From CAWEQO01 sp963811225 (GTDB lineage Bacteria; Chloroflexota; Anaerolineae; Anaerolineales; Anaerolineaceae): 64,000 nt of DNA. This document shows, piece after piece, positions 34,708 to 44,898 of this stretch. The stretch spans positions 132,259 through 196,258 of the forward strand of contig CAWEQO010000005.1 of NCBI GenBank assembly GCA_963811225.1, in the 5' to 3' direction. How positions within the stretch are numbered: position 1 is the first letter of the stretch; the number at the start of each line of letters is the position of its first letter. The position numbers and the translations under genes are program-made. The notes below the pieces were generated by a model, which saw only the letters and a list, made by a program, of their open reading frames with translations, made no database searches and was not told the origin of the DNA.

Positions 34708-36209
34708 TAAGCAGGGAAACCGCTGCCAGTCAAATCGAAAACTTTAACCAGCTGCTGGCCCGGATAGGGCCAGGGATCATGACCGAGACGGCCTACGATA
34801 CCGCATGGGTGGCTCGATTGGACGAGATGGACCAGAACATGGCCAATCATGCCATGGAATGGATCTGCGAGCACCAGCTGCCGGACGGGAGCTGGGGGGC
34901 CAGACAGCCGCTTTACTATCATGATCGGGTGGTTTGCACGCTGGCAGCCATGACCATGCTGGCGCGGCGAGGTCAGCGCTCGAGCGACCGGATGCAGATG
35001 GAGCGCGGCTTGATTGCGCTGGACCGAATCGCCTCGAAAGCCACGCAAGGCCTGAGGCGCGATCCAAACGGGGCTACAGTGGGGTTCGAGATGATCGTCC
35101 CGGCGCTGGTGGCCGAGGCGGAATCGCTGGGCATCTTGCAGTCGCAGGCCGATCCGATTTTGAGCAAGCTCATCAAGCTGCGGGAAGCAAAACTGCAGCG
35201 CTTGCGCGGGCACCGTATCAACCGGACGATGACGGCGGCCTTTTCGGCCGAAATGGCCGGTTTGGATGTCAGCATGCTGGACGTCGAAGAGCTGCAAGAG
35301 GTCAACGGATCGGTGGCGCACAGTCCCTCGGCGACGGCATATTTTGCTCACTCCATCCGCCCGGAAGATCCGGCTGCATTGGATTATCTGCATCAGGTCA
35401 TGTCTCCGAGCGGTGGATTCCCGAATGTCGCGCCGTTCGACCTGTTCGAACCGGCATGGGTGTTGTGGAACCTGGCGTTAGTGGGGCCTGTAGGAGGGGA
35501 GACGCTGAGGCTGTGCGAGCCGCACCTGGAATACCTCAAACGCTATTGGAAGCCGGGTGTGGGCATTGCCACCTGGGTAGCGAAGTACGTCCCAGAAGAC
35601 GGCGACGACACCGGGATGATATTCGATGTTCTGAGCCGCTACGGCAGGAGCCCCGATGTGAAAGCGCTGTTCTACTGGGAAGAGGAAGAGCACTTTCGCT
35701 GCTTCGACCTGGAAGCAAACCCTTCGGTCAGCGCGAATATCCATCTGCTCGGCGGGTTACGTCAGGCCGGCCACGAAGAAAACCATCCGGCAGTGCGCAA
35801 GATCCTCGATTTTCTGCGCAAGACCCAGACTCCCGAAGGCTACTGGTTCGACAAATGGCACGCCTCGCCGTATTACGCCACCGCACATGCCGTGATCGCC
35901 TGCGCGGGTTTCGATGACAGCATGATCGACACCGCCATCCGCTGGCTGCTGTCGACCCAGCGTGAAGATGGATCGTGGGGGTTCTATCTGCCGACCGCGG
36001 AAGAGACGGCGTATGCGCTGCAGGCATTATCGATTTGGCGGATGTCCGGTGGACGGGTTCCAAAGGAGAGCATCAAACGCGGGGCGGCGTGGCTGCTGGA
36101 ACACAAAGAGGCTCCTTTCCCACCGTTGTGGATCGGTAAATGCCTGTACAGCCCCTACATGGTGGTCCTTTCTTCGATATTTAGCGCTTTAATGTTAGCG
36201 AGAAACTGA
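34704..36209 (+). CDS. Class II diterpene cyclase (Rv3377c-like)
   Basis: Cytosolic cyclase of 501 residues, the same length as M. tuberculosis Rv3377c (halimadienyl/tuberculosinyl diphosphate synthase). TAYDTAWVARLD near the start, QLPDGSWGARQP, NGATVGFE, NGSVAHSPSATAYFA and TQREDGSWGFY match it closely. The protonating acid is expected in the DxDD-type motif PEDGDDTGM near residue 299. The GTG start overlaps the upstream stop. It should convert geranylgeranyl diphosphate into a bicyclic diphosphate that the neighbouring Rv3378c-like enzyme uses. No GGPP synthase is in the window. Confidence 0.88.
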   Translation: MISRETAASQIENFNQLLARIGPGIMTETAYDTAWVARLDEMDQNMANHAMEWICEHQLPDGSWGARQPLYYHDRVVCTLAAMTMLARRGQRSSDRMQMERGLIALDRIASKATQGLRRDPNGATVGFEMIVPALVAEAESLGILQSQADPILSKLIKLREAKLQRLRGHRINRTMTAAFSAEMAGLDVSMLDVEELQEVNGSVAHSPSATAYFAHSIRPEDPAALDYLHQVMSPSGGFPNVAPFDLFEPAWVLWNLALVGPVGGETLRLCEPHLEYLKRYWKPGVGIATWVAKYVPEDGDDTGMIFDVLSRYGRSPDVKALFYWEEEEHFRCFDLEANPSVSANIHLLGGLRQAGHEENHPAVRKILDFLRKTQTPEGYWFDKWHASPYYATAHAVIACAGFDDSMIDTAIRWLLSTQREDGSWGFYLPTAEETAYALQALSIWRMSGGRVPKESIKRGAAWLLEHKEAPFPPLWIGKCLYSPYMVVLSSIFSALMLARN

Positions 36210-36211
36210 CA

Positions 36212-37939
36212 ATGTCGAATGCCATTCAAATCCGCTCGTTTCTAACCGTTCCAACGCTCGACGCAGAGGATGCACGCCGTAGAAAGCTGCTCAACATTAT
36301 GTTGATTGGGCTGTGGGGCCTTTCGTTACTCGGATTGATCGGGATTTTCGTAATCGATCTGATCGGCGTTCACGTCGATAACCCTTACTCAACCAATCAA
36401 GAGAATCCATTAAACTTGCTGTATTACACCGCAATTGCCCTGTTGATGGGAATAACGGTTATCTACACCATCAACCGCTATTTTTCCGGCTGGTTGGCAA
36501 GCTCGATCTTCTTGATCTTCTTGACTGTGGTGTTCATCGCCAGCGACGACCCCCCGGAGGTGATCAACGGTCGTTCGATCTTCTTCTTTGCCATCCCGAT
36601 CTTGATGGCAAGCATGTTAATCCGGCCGTATGCCAGCTTCATCGCCACCGGCGTAATCACGGTGATGCTGTCGATTTTTGCGCTGTCTGTTGGGATTCCG
36701 CCGAACATTTTTGCCGCACTGGGCTTCGTGGCGGTGGCTGCGGTTTCGTGGCTTTCGGCTCGTAATTTGGAGCAGGCGCTGGGAGAGCTGCGAAAAACCA
36801 ATCAAGAGCTCGACCAGCGGGTTGCCGACCGGACGCGAGAACTATCGCAGGCGCTGATGCGCGAGCGCGCCGAGGCGAGTAAGAACCAGGCGATCCTGGA
36901 AGGCATCGCGGACGGGGTGATCGTATTCGATAATTCGGGTAAGGCGTTGGTGGCGAATCCGGCCATCGGCCGTTTGCTCAATTACTTCCCCGAACAGATC
37001 CTCGGCATGGACCCTGTCCAACTGACCGAGCTGGTTGGAGGGGATATCGGCGACCGGGAACGGATCCTGTTCGCCTTGCGCAACCCAGAAGGATCCAGCA
37101 ATATCCGGTTCCAATGGAATAAGAAGATCCTGTTGATGAACGCAGCCTCGGTCATGGAAGGGGAGAACAGCCAGGTGGGAACGGTAGCAGTCTTCCGTGA
37201 CTTTACACAGGAAGCGGAGATCGAGCGGATGAAGGACGCCTTCCTGGCGATCGTTTCGCACGAGCTGCGCACGCCCCTGAACGCCATCATCGGATATTCA
37301 GAAATGCTGCGCGAAGCGGTTTACGGGCCGATGACTGACCGGCAGGTGGAGGTGATCAACCGGATTATGAACAATACCTACCGGCTGCTGGAACTGGTGA
37401 GCGATCTGCTCGATCAGGCCCAGATCGAAAGTGGGGCAATGAAATTCCAGAACCGGCCGTTCACACCCTATGAGCTGTTGGAGGGCCTGCACTCGGTCAT
37501 GGACCGGTTGGCCGCAGACAAAGGCATCCGGCTCACCAGCTCCATCGATCAGGATTTACCGGCGACCCTGTTCGGCGATCCTCGCCGGATGCAGCAAGTG
37601 TTGACCAATCTGGTGGGCAATGCGATCAAGTTCACCGATCAAGGCTCCGTGACCGTCAAGATTTATCGGGTCGACAAGAACCGCTGGGCGATGCGCGTCA
37701 CCGATACCGGTCGGGGTATCTCGGCAGACGCGCAGAAATATATCTTTGAGCCATTCCGGCAGGCTGAGGATACCAGCATCCGCGAGCACAGCGGGATTGG
37801 CCTGGGCCTGTCGATTGTCAAACGGATTGTTGATTTGATGGGGGGCGAAATTCAGGTGAAGAGTGCACCCGGAAAGGGCAGCGCCTTCACCGTGGTCCTA
37901 TCTTTCATGCCGCCGAATAAGGAGAATGGAAATGAGTGA
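36212..37939 (+). CDS. Membrane histidine kinase with PAS domain
   Basis: Sensor kinase of 575 residues. Six hydrophobic segments (about 28-190) form an integral sensor without a large external loop. A coiled coil with VADRTRELSQALMRE follows, then a PAS domain (about 220-335) and HisKA with AIVSHELRTPLNAIIGYSEM. The ATPase part has the N box NLVGNAIKFTD and G boxes DTGRGIS and GIGLGLSIVK. It begins two bases after the cyclase stop and is overlapped by the receiver gene. A membrane sensor sharing an operon with diterpene synthases suggests detection of a lipid or of the diterpenoid itself. Confidence 0.92.
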   Translation: MSNAIQIRSFLTVPTLDAEDARRRKLLNIMLIGLWGLSLLGLIGIFVIDLIGVHVDNPYSTNQENPLNLLYYTAIALLMGITVIYTINRYFSGWLASSIFLIFLTVVFIASDDPPEVINGRSIFFFAIPILMASMLIRPYASFIATGVITVMLSIFALSVGIPPNIFAALGFVAVAAVSWLSARNLEQALGELRKTNQELDQRVADRTRELSQALMRERAEASKNQAILEGIADGVIVFDNSGKALVANPAIGRLLNYFPEQILGMDPVQLTELVGGDIGDRERILFALRNPEGSSNIRFQWNKKILLMNAASVMEGENSQVGTVAVFRDFTQEAEIERMKDAFLAIVSHELRTPLNAIIGYSEMLREAVYGPMTDRQVEVINRIMNNTYRLLELVSDLLDQAQIESGAMKFQNRPFTPYELLEGLHSVMDRLAADKGIRLTSSIDQDLPATLFGDPRRMQQVLTNLVGNAIKFTDQGSVTVKIYRVDKNRWAMRVTDTGRGISADAQKYIFEPFRQAEDTSIREHSGIGLGLSIVKRIVDLMGGEIQVKSAPGKGSAFTVVLSFMPPNKENGNE

Positions 37940-38309
37940 ACACCCACTGGCGATCATTATTGAGGATGACGAAGATCTGTCGATTATCTTTAACGAAGCC
38001 CTCCGTGCAGCCGGTTTTGCGACCGTGGTGATCCGGGATGGGCAGGAGGCGACCGAGCAGTTGGCCTTGAATAAGGATAATCCCGACGTCATCGTACTCG
38101 ACCTGCACCTCCCGCATATCCCAGGGACGGAGCTGCTGAATCAGATCCGGGCCGATGACCGGCTGAAAGACGTGCAGGTGGTGATCACCACCGCCGATGC
38201 CCGCATGGCCGAGATGACAGAAGGAGCAGCCGACTTCGTGCTGATCAAGCCGATCAGCTTCAGCCTGCTGCGCGATCTGTCGGCCCGGCTGAAGGAGACG
38301 CTGATTTAG
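37932..38309 (+). CDS. Stand-alone response regulator receiver
   Basis: Single-domain receiver of 125 residues with no output domain. The acidic pocket is in IIEDDEDLS, the phosphoacceptor is in VIVLDLHLPHIPG, Thr-Thr in VVITTADAR, and Lys in FVLIKPISF. It overlaps the kinase stop by eight bases; the ATG at 37932 has GGAG seven bases upstream, and an ATG at 37926 is less likely. Such regulators act through protein partners. It closes the operon, followed by the inverted repeat at 38341. Confidence 0.92.
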   Translation: MSEHPLAIIIEDDEDLSIIFNEALRAAGFATVVIRDGQEATEQLALNKDNPDVIVLDLHLPHIPGTELLNQIRADDRLKDVQVVITTADARMAEMTEGAADFVLIKPISFSLLRDLSARLKETLI

Positions 38310-38340
38310 GGCGAGCGGCTGTCACCCTGGTCGTGATTGA

Positions 38341-38427
38341 CGAAAGGGGCATTCGAGACGCGTAGAATTTCTGTTGGTTGACAGGGACAACCAGCAGAAA
38401 TTCTACGCATCTCGAATGCCCCCTTTG
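38341..38427 (+). terminator. Inverted repeat closing the diterpenoid operon
   Basis: Arms of about 40 bases (38341-38380 and 38388-38427) pair with a few mismatches around a short loop. They lie 31 bases after the receiver stop. It would act on either strand. Confidence 0.7.
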
Positions 38428-38494
38428 ACGAATTCCCGATTGACCAATAACCTGACTGCCTGATATACTGGTGCTTCTTATAGGAGGAACGGAT

Positions 38495-39241
38495 ATGCGC
38501 TTAAAATGCATTGGATGTGAAGCTCTGGCGAGGCCGGTTTACCTGGCGGCAGCGCAATCGCCGCATTTGGTGGACGTGACCATGCTGCAGATTGGACTGC
38601 ACAACCGGCCGAACGGGCTGCGCGAACGCCTGCAGCAGATGGTGGACGAGGCGGCGGAGCAGGGCTACGATGCGGTGGTGATGGCATACGCGCTGTGCGG
38701 CAAGGCTACCGAAGGGCTGGCGGCGCGCGGTGTGCCGCTGGTGATACCGAAGGGCCATGACTGCATCACACTGTTTTTGGGCAGCCGGGAGAAGTATGCC
38801 GCCGAGCAGGCGCAGTGCCCCGGCACTTACTGGTACGAGCAGGATTACATCGAGCGCGGGGCGCTGTCCGAGCAGCCGGTAGTGTTAGGCGGAGCCTCGA
38901 CCGGCACAGAGGAAGACATCCAGAAGATGTACGCCACCTACGTGAAGAAGTACGGCCAGGACAACGCCGACTACCTGATGGAAGTGATGGGGGCATGGCG
39001 CAGCCACTACGAACGGGCAGTCTACCTGGACCTGGGGCTGGGGGACGGAGCAAAGGTGGAGGAGCAAGCCCGGTCAGAAGCTCAGCGGCGCGGTTGGCGT
39101 TTCGAACGCATGGCGGGCGATATGGTGCTGATCCGGCGGCTGTTGGAGGGGGATTGGGAGCGGGATTTCGTGGTGCTGCAGCCGGGGCAGAAAATCCAAA
39201 TGACCTTTGATGATGAGGTGATCGGGCCGGCGGACGCGTAG
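38495..39241 (+). CDS. DUF1638 protein
   Basis: A 248-residue cytosolic protein with the DUF1638 signature: CEALARPVYLA near the start, AYALCGKATEGL, and IPKGHDCITLFLGSREKY. Members of this family often sit beside corrinoid-dependent methyltransferases; none is seen here. The Cys and His residues may bind a metal or cofactor. The ATG at 38495 has AGGAGG at seven bases. It is separated from the previous operon by an inverted repeat. Confidence 0.85.
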   Translation: MRLKCIGCEALARPVYLAAAQSPHLVDVTMLQIGLHNRPNGLRERLQQMVDEAAEQGYDAVVMAYALCGKATEGLAARGVPLVIPKGHDCITLFLGSREKYAAEQAQCPGTYWYEQDYIERGALSEQPVVLGGASTGTEEDIQKMYATYVKKYGQDNADYLMEVMGAWRSHYERAVYLDLGLGDGAKVEEQARSEAQRRGWRFERMAGDMVLIRRLLEGDWERDFVVLQPGQKIQMTFDDEVIGPADA

Positions 39242-39318
39242 AAGGCGCCGCAAACAGTCGGAAATGCAGGAGGGCTTCCCGATCGAAATGCAGCGCCTTT
39301 GGTGATGGGAGAAGGCTG

Positions 39319-39528
39319 TTACAGCGCGTATGGGCTGGCGGGCGAGTCAATGCTGATTTCGTTCATACGGCGGTCATCGTCCTCGTACTCCATCCGTTCA
39401 CCGCAGTCACATGAGCGGGACTGGTAACAGTCTTTACAGCAGTAGCTTTTATCGCCTACGGTATAGGGAGTCCATGTGATCTCGGCGCCACAGCCATCGC
39501 AGAGAAGTGTTTCCGTAAATCGCATCAT
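39319..39528 (-). CDS. Small zinc-ribbon protein
   Basis: A 69-residue protein with CDGCG at 10-14 and CCKDCYQSRSCDCG at 30-43, likely two zinc-binding pairs. The C-terminal tail is acidic and unstructured. AAGGAGG lies about nine bases before the first ATG. I recognise no named family. It may be a DNA- or RNA-binding adaptor. Confidence 0.65.
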   Translation of the reverse strand: MMRFTETLLCDGCGAEITWTPYTVGDKSYCCKDCYQSRSCDCGERMEYEDDDRRMNEISIDSPASPYAL

Positions 39529-39949
39529 CCTGACCTCCTTCCTGCATGCTAGCCAGTAAACAGGGGTGACTTTTGTGAAAGCCCGGCTGCGAATGAACGC
39601 TCGCAGCCCGTGATGATCGCAGCAGCGAAACAGAGGCCACCTGTGACACTTTCCCCTTGAATTGATTCGGTGACCATTTTCGCGTTGCGAATTTTATTAT
39701 ACAAAATTCGGGAGGCGAGGACAATACCAGCGGAATGAGAGTCGATTAAGATCGGGGATAAGATCCACAGGCCACACAGTTGACACAGATAAACGCCCTT
39801 CTTATGGAGAGAAGTACGACAGAACCGGTGAATAGGGAATAGGGAACAGGGAACGGCGGACAATCATGCCCGCCGTTCCCTGCGATTCAGAAACCTGGTT
39901 TCTAGAACACCAGATTAAACTATGACCTTTGCGCTTGCTTTTTCCCTAA
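39529..39949. other. 421-base gap with a terminator
   Basis: No gene is seen. The gap contains the upstream region of the zinc-ribbon gene and the terminator of the alpha-mannosidase operon (39847-39882). A frame across it lacks a family match and a ribosome site. Confidence 0.45.
39847..39882 (-). terminator. Hairpin after the alpha-mannosidase gene
   Basis: Arms of 13 bases (39847-39859 and 39870-39882) pair perfectly around a 10-base loop, about 70 bases beyond the stop at 39950. Confidence 0.7.
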
Positions 39950-42900
39950 CTAAAACCAAACCAGAAAGGTTTTGATCTCGTAAGGGCCGATGGCGAATTC
40001 AAGGGTAGAACCTTGTACAAGCGCCGGAGCACAGTCCTCTTCGATCAGGTTGCACTCCACGGCTTTCTTGACCGGCAGGGCGAACTTGAGGTGGGCGCTG
40101 CGCTTCCTTCTTTGCTCGGTTTCGTATAGCCTGATAACCCATGCGTTTCCCTCTTCGGCCTGCTTAATCGTTTCAATCAAAATGTGATCGGCGTCGACCT
40201 GCGCCAGCTGGAAGTGGGGCGGCAAAGAGCCTGTACGCGATACACGCAGCGCGCCGAACAGCGGCTCGTTCAGGCTGTATGAATCCTGTACAACCCGGCC
40301 TTTACGCCAGTCGCCTTCATGAGGCAGCAGGCTGTAGGTGAACTGGTGCCGACCCTGATCGGCGTTGGGGTCGGGGTAGATGCCGGATTTGATGAGAGTC
40401 AAGCGCAGGACGTTGTCTTTGACGTCGTAACCGTACTTGCAGTCGTTGAGCAGGCTGACACCGTAGTCGCCCTCAGACAGGTCGGCCCATTTATGGGCGA
40501 AGACCTCGAAGCGGGCGGCGTCCCAGGAGGTGTTCCAGTTGTTGGGGCGCTCGAGCGCGCCAAACTGGATATCATAGGTGGCGTGGTTGGCGCGTATGTC
40601 GACCGGGAAGGCAGCCTTGAGCAGGGCCTGATGTTCATGCCAATCTGCTTCTGTGACGAAGTCAATGCGGCGGGAGCGACTGTAAACGGTCAGGCGCTGA
40701 GTGATCTCGGAGTTGAGGAAGCGCCAGCGCAATTTAAGCACGCCGCGCAGCGGTCCGGTCTCTTCGACGACGGCTTCGACCAGCTTGTCGATCTCATGCA
40801 TCTTATCCAGGTAGTAGATGTCGATGTCCCAGGCGTCGCAGTCGAGGGGTTTGTCCTCGAAGACTTGCAAGACGTTGCCGCGCTGACCGTTCGCCAGGAC
40901 CTCACGGTCGAACTGCTTGTCGAAAAGCGAGGTGATCTGACCATGCCGGTTGAGCTGAATCCGGTAGAAGCGGTTTTCGAGCCGGGTGGGGGTGACGACC
41001 AGATCGTTGGCTCTGTCTGCGGCGTCGTCGACCAGCGGGTAGGTGTGATAACCCAGGCCGGGGACGGGCGGCGCTGGCAGCAGGGCGCGTTTGTCGTTTC
41101 CCTCACCGGTGATCTGCACCGGCAGCGGAAAGCCGTTCTCCCCCAAAATGCTCTTGCCATCCAGGGCTTCGCTCCATGGCAGCTCGATCAGACCATGGCG
41201 GTCGAAGCCGAGCGAGTTGAAGACCACCAGGCTGTCTCGCTCGACGTCAATGTTGTCCAGGAGGGACTGCTGAGCGGTCTGGATGGCGTCTTCTCCGATC
41301 TGGCGGATGGTGTCGTAATCGCGGGCGCTGTCCTCATAGACCTCGTGGATGGACGAGCCGGTCAGCACGTCATGGAACTGGTTGAGCAGGATCAGCTCCC
41401 AGCCCTTGTGCAGCTGACCCTGCGGGTAGGCGTGCCCAGGCAGCAGGATGCCCGCCAGAGAATTGAGCCATTCGGCGTCATGGAACAGGAACTCCGAGCG
41501 GCGGTTGGCGTACTTGGCGTAGGCCTGTGAAGTGTAGGTGCCGCGGTGGTACTCCAGGTAGAGCTCGCCATCCCAGGTAGGCAGGCGCTTGTTCTCCAGG
41601 CGCTTACCGAGGCGCTCGAAATAGGGCTCGGCGCTGCCGAACTCGACGTGCGGCAGCCCGGGCATGGACTGCATGCGCCGGCCGGCTTCGAGCATCTCTT
41701 TCGTGGGGCCGCCGCCGCCGTCGCCCCAGCCGAACAGTTGGAGCAGCTCGTGATTGACCTCTTTCTGGCGGTAGGTATCCCACATGCCCTTGACGTCCTT
41801 GGGCTCCAACATGCCGTTGTAGGTGAAGCGGCCATTATCGGCGGGGGTGGTGACGAAGGCGGTCAGCAGCTCGGTGCCGTCGATGCCGCGCCAGTGGAAG
41901 GTGTCGTAGGGGAAGCGGTTGTACTGGTTCCAACTGATCTTGCTGGTCAGGAAGTAATCGATGCCGGATTTTTTGGCGATCTGCGGCAGGGAGGGGGAAT
42001 AGCCGAATACGTCCGGGAGCCAGAGCACCTTGTTGTCCAGCTCGAACTCCTGGCGGAAGAAGCGCTTCCCGTACAGGAACTGGCGCACCAGCGACTCGCC
42101 GGAGGGCATGTTCACGTCGGCCTCGACCCACATGCCGCCGGTCGGCTCCCAGCGGCCCACGGCGACCTGCTCCTTGACCCGCAGGTACAGGTCGGGGTAA
42201 TCCTCTTTGAGGTATGCGTAGAGCTGCGGGGTGGAGTGCATGTAATGGTAGCCGGGGTACTGACGCATGAGATGCAGGGCGGTGGAAAAGGTGCGCGAGA
42301 CCTTCTCTCGGCTGTGAGCCACCTGCCACAGCCAGGCGATGTCGATGTGGGCATGGCCTACGCCCACCACGACCGGCCTGGGCAATTGTGGCCGTCGAGC
42401 TGAGCCATCTCGGAATCGAGGGTGGTGAGGGACTCGCTGAGCGACTGGTAGAACCACTCTGAGCGGGGCTTGAGGAAGTCGATGCGGCGGTAGGCGGCGT
42501 CGAGGGCCTGGACCATCTGGACGCGATGGTAGTCCTCTTCGGGCAGGGTCTGTACGGTCTTGAGGATAGTGTCAAGGCTGTAGTAGAGCTGCTCGGCGGT
42601 CGGGTCGATGCGCACCAACTGGGCTTGCAGGAAACGACGGCGCTGAGGCACGTCGATAACGCCGCTCCAGGCCTTGATCGCCACGTGAACCAGGCCGGTC
42701 TGCATCTCTTTGGGCGGCAGCCAGGCTTCCTCGTGCCAGATGTCGAGGCCTTGCAGCGGCTGTCCGTTGACATATAACAAGCTTTCTGCGGTGGAACCGC
42801 CGCCGTCACGTGGGCCGACTCGGAAGCGCAGAGCGACCTTCTGATCGCGCCAGCCTTCGGGCACCATGACCTGGGTGCGGAACCAGGCGGTGGTATCGCG

Positions 42901-43080
42901 GCCGCCCCAATCGGAGCCGGTGGCGAATTCCTCCCAGGCAGAGTTGTCGAAATCGGGGCGTTCGGCGTTAGGCCGGTCGCCTTCAATATACCGAAAACAG
43001 GGGATATCGATTACCTCGCGGTAGATGGCACCGCGGAGCTCCCCAAGGTGCTTTTGGATCTTTTCAACTGTAAAAAACAT
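39950..43080 (-). CDS. GH38 alpha-mannosidase, Ams1-type (frameshifted)
   Basis: Cytosolic retaining alpha-mannosidase, about 1,043 residues when read through one lesion. The N-terminal part (240 residues) reads to LDGHNCP, then the frame shifts at a run of three G (plus strand, 42380-42382) and continues PRPVVVGVGHAHIDIAWLW. One missing C restores it. GHAHIDIAWLW holds the zinc His and Asp, and the nucleophile Asp is in WLPDVFGYSPSLP. The length matches vacuolar Ams1-type enzymes, which hydrolyse high-mannose glycans. Upstream are ROK and SIS genes in the same orientation, so this is the last gene of that operon. Confidence 0.88.
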
Positions 43081-43154
43081 CGAAAACTGCCTGTGTTTTC
43101 TGTTCGATCTAGTTTTTAAACCAGTAATCTGTTAATTAAGGTCTGGGGAAGTGC

Positions 43155-44129
43155 CTACTTCTTCCCGTTCAACAAATCCAGAGCGACCGATAGACTGGCC
43201 AGGTCTCCGACGGCTTCACCAAGACCGGCAGGGACGACTTCGCAGACGGAGAGCGAACGCGGCAGGGCTTCGGCGCGCAGGATCTGGTCGACGGTGGGCT
43301 CAAGCACGGCCAACTGGCGGGGGTAAATGCTGCCGATGACGATGCGTTCAGGATTGAGGATATCGACCAGCACGGCCAGGGCGCGACCCAACTGGCGGCC
43401 GACCACAGCGAAGACTTCCAGCGCCAGCGGATCGCCATCCTGGGCGGCATCGCCGACGGTCTCGGCGGTAATGTTACCAAGGTCGGCGGTGGTCGGCGCG
43501 AAGGCGGGAGCTCGACCTTCCGCCAGGGCTTCCTCGGCCATCGAGCGGGCCAAGCGGGCGATGCCGCCGCCGCTGCAATAACCTTCGAACGAGCCGGCTT
43601 TGCCGTAGCCAACCGGCCCATCGGGGTCCAGGCGCATGTGGCCAACCTCGCCGGCCATGTCGTTGGTGCCAGAGTACAGGCGGCCATCGAGGATCAACCC
43701 GGCGCCCATACCGGTGCCGAAGGTCAGGAAGATCACGTTCTTGCAGCCCTTCCCAGCTCCCCACTGCCACTCGGCCAGAGCGCAGGCGTTGGCGTCGTTC
43801 TGCAATTTCGTCGGAACGCCGAAGCGCTCCACGAAGGGCGTGACCACATCCACCTCATCCCAACCGGGCAGGTTGGGCGGCGAGAGGATCAGGCCGCGCG
43901 AACTGTCGAGCGGTCCGCCGCAGCTGATGCCAATGGCGTCGGGAGCGTCGATGCCGGCCTCTGCCAGCAGTTCGTCCAGCGAGCGCATCATGGTGGTCAG
44001 GGTTTGTTTGGGGTTGTTGGAGGTTGCGAACCGGCGCTTGTTCAGCATCTTCAGGCCGATGTCGGTCGTCTCTCCAAGCGTGACGGCGCATTTGGTGCCG
44101 CCAATGTCGATCCCAGCTAATATACTCAT
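43155..44129 (-). CDS. ROK family sugar kinase
   Basis: Cytosolic kinase of 324 residues. LAGIDIGGTKCAVTL is the phosphate loop, and NDANACALAEW and FLTFGTGMGAGLI flank the catalytic Asp. The usual zinc motif CxCGxxGC after GHMRLD is replaced by GYGKAGSFEGYCSGG, so it lacks zinc cysteines. The likely substrate is a hexose such as mannose or glucose. The ATG overlaps the stop of the SIS gene (ATGA). It lies upstream of the GH38 gene, consistent with phosphorylating the mannose released. Confidence 0.9.
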   Translation of the reverse strand: MSILAGIDIGGTKCAVTLGETTDIGLKMLNKRRFATSNNPKQTLTTMMRSLDELLAEAGIDAPDAIGISCGGPLDSSRGLILSPPNLPGWDEVDVVTPFVERFGVPTKLQNDANACALAEWQWGAGKGCKNVIFLTFGTGMGAGLILDGRLYSGTNDMAGEVGHMRLDPDGPVGYGKAGSFEGYCSGGGIARLARSMAEEALAEGRAPAFAPTTADLGNITAETVGDAAQDGDPLALEVFAVVGRQLGRALAVLVDILNPERIVIGSIYPRQLAVLEPTVDQILRAEALPRSLSVCEVVPAGLGEAVGDLASLSVALDLLNGKK

Positions 44130-44761
44130 TTGTCGAAAAATGCCTCCTCTAGAAGACCGCACAGGGCGTGATACAACGCCAGGTGGGCCTCTTGCACTTC
44201 GGCGGTGGCCTGATAGGGGGCGCAGATGGTCACGTCGCAGACGCTCGCCATCTTGCCGCCGGTTTCACCGGTCAGGCCTACGGTCTTAAGGCCCAGCGCC
44301 TGGCCGACTTGCAGCGCCTGCAAGACGTTCCCGGAATTGCCAGACGTGCTGATGCCGAGCACCACATCGCCGGGCCGGCCGTAGCCGTAGACCTGCTGAG
44401 CGAAGATCATCTCCGGGTCGACGTCATTGGCGAAGGCGCTGATCAGCGATGATTGGCTCACCAGCGAAATAGCCGGGAGTGCACCCTGCAGCCGGTCGGC
44501 CAGAATTTCTCCTCGTTCGGGGAATGCCTCGACCAGCTTTTGCCGGTCTGCGTCCGGGATCGGCCGCCGCAGCCAGAAGCCTTTCATCAGTTCACCGACA
44601 ATGTGCTCGCTGTCGGCTGCGCTGCCGCCGTTGCCGCAGATGAGCAGCTTACCGCCGTTCTGATAACTGTCTCGAAGCAGGTGGAACGCAGCTTGCAGTT
44701 CCGGGACACATACTTCGAGCGCAGGATATTTTTTGGTCAAATCGATCAAGATCGATTGCAT
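44126..44761 (-). CDS. SIS domain isomerase (GmhA-like)
   Basis: Cytosolic sugar phosphate isomerase of 211 residues. LLICGNGGSAADSEHIVGEL is the GmhA-type phosphate and zinc site, and VVLGISTSGNSGNVLQAL is the SIS loop. GmhA converts sedoheptulose 7-phosphate to D-glycero-D-manno-heptose 7-phosphate. Here, in a mannoside operon, the true substrate may differ. It leads the SIS-ROK-GH38 operon and is preceded by the promoter and operator candidate at 44899. Confidence 0.87.
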   Translation of the reverse strand: MQSILIDLTKKYPALEVCVPELQAAFHLLRDSYQNGGKLLICGNGGSAADSEHIVGELMKGFWLRRPIPDADRQKLVEAFPERGEILADRLQGALPAISLVSQSSLISAFANDVDPEMIFAQQVYGYGRPGDVVLGISTSGNSGNVLQALQVGQALGLKTVGLTGETGGKMASVCDVTICAPYQATAEVQEAHLALYHALCGLLEEAFFDK

Positions 44762-44898
44762 TTCACGTTCCTCCGTAAGGACTGCGTGTTTTCCGTTTGG
44801 CAGTCCCTACCCATGCATCCTCCGTGTGATGGAAGGATGTCCGTTAAGCATAACAGGTATTTTTAATAATTATATGATAAATATGAGTGCCGGAATAA

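Noticed and set aside
40319..41530. Plus-strand frame of 403 codons inside the alpha-mannosidase
   Set aside because: Antisense shadow of GH38. Val/Gly/Asp-rich composition without motifs.
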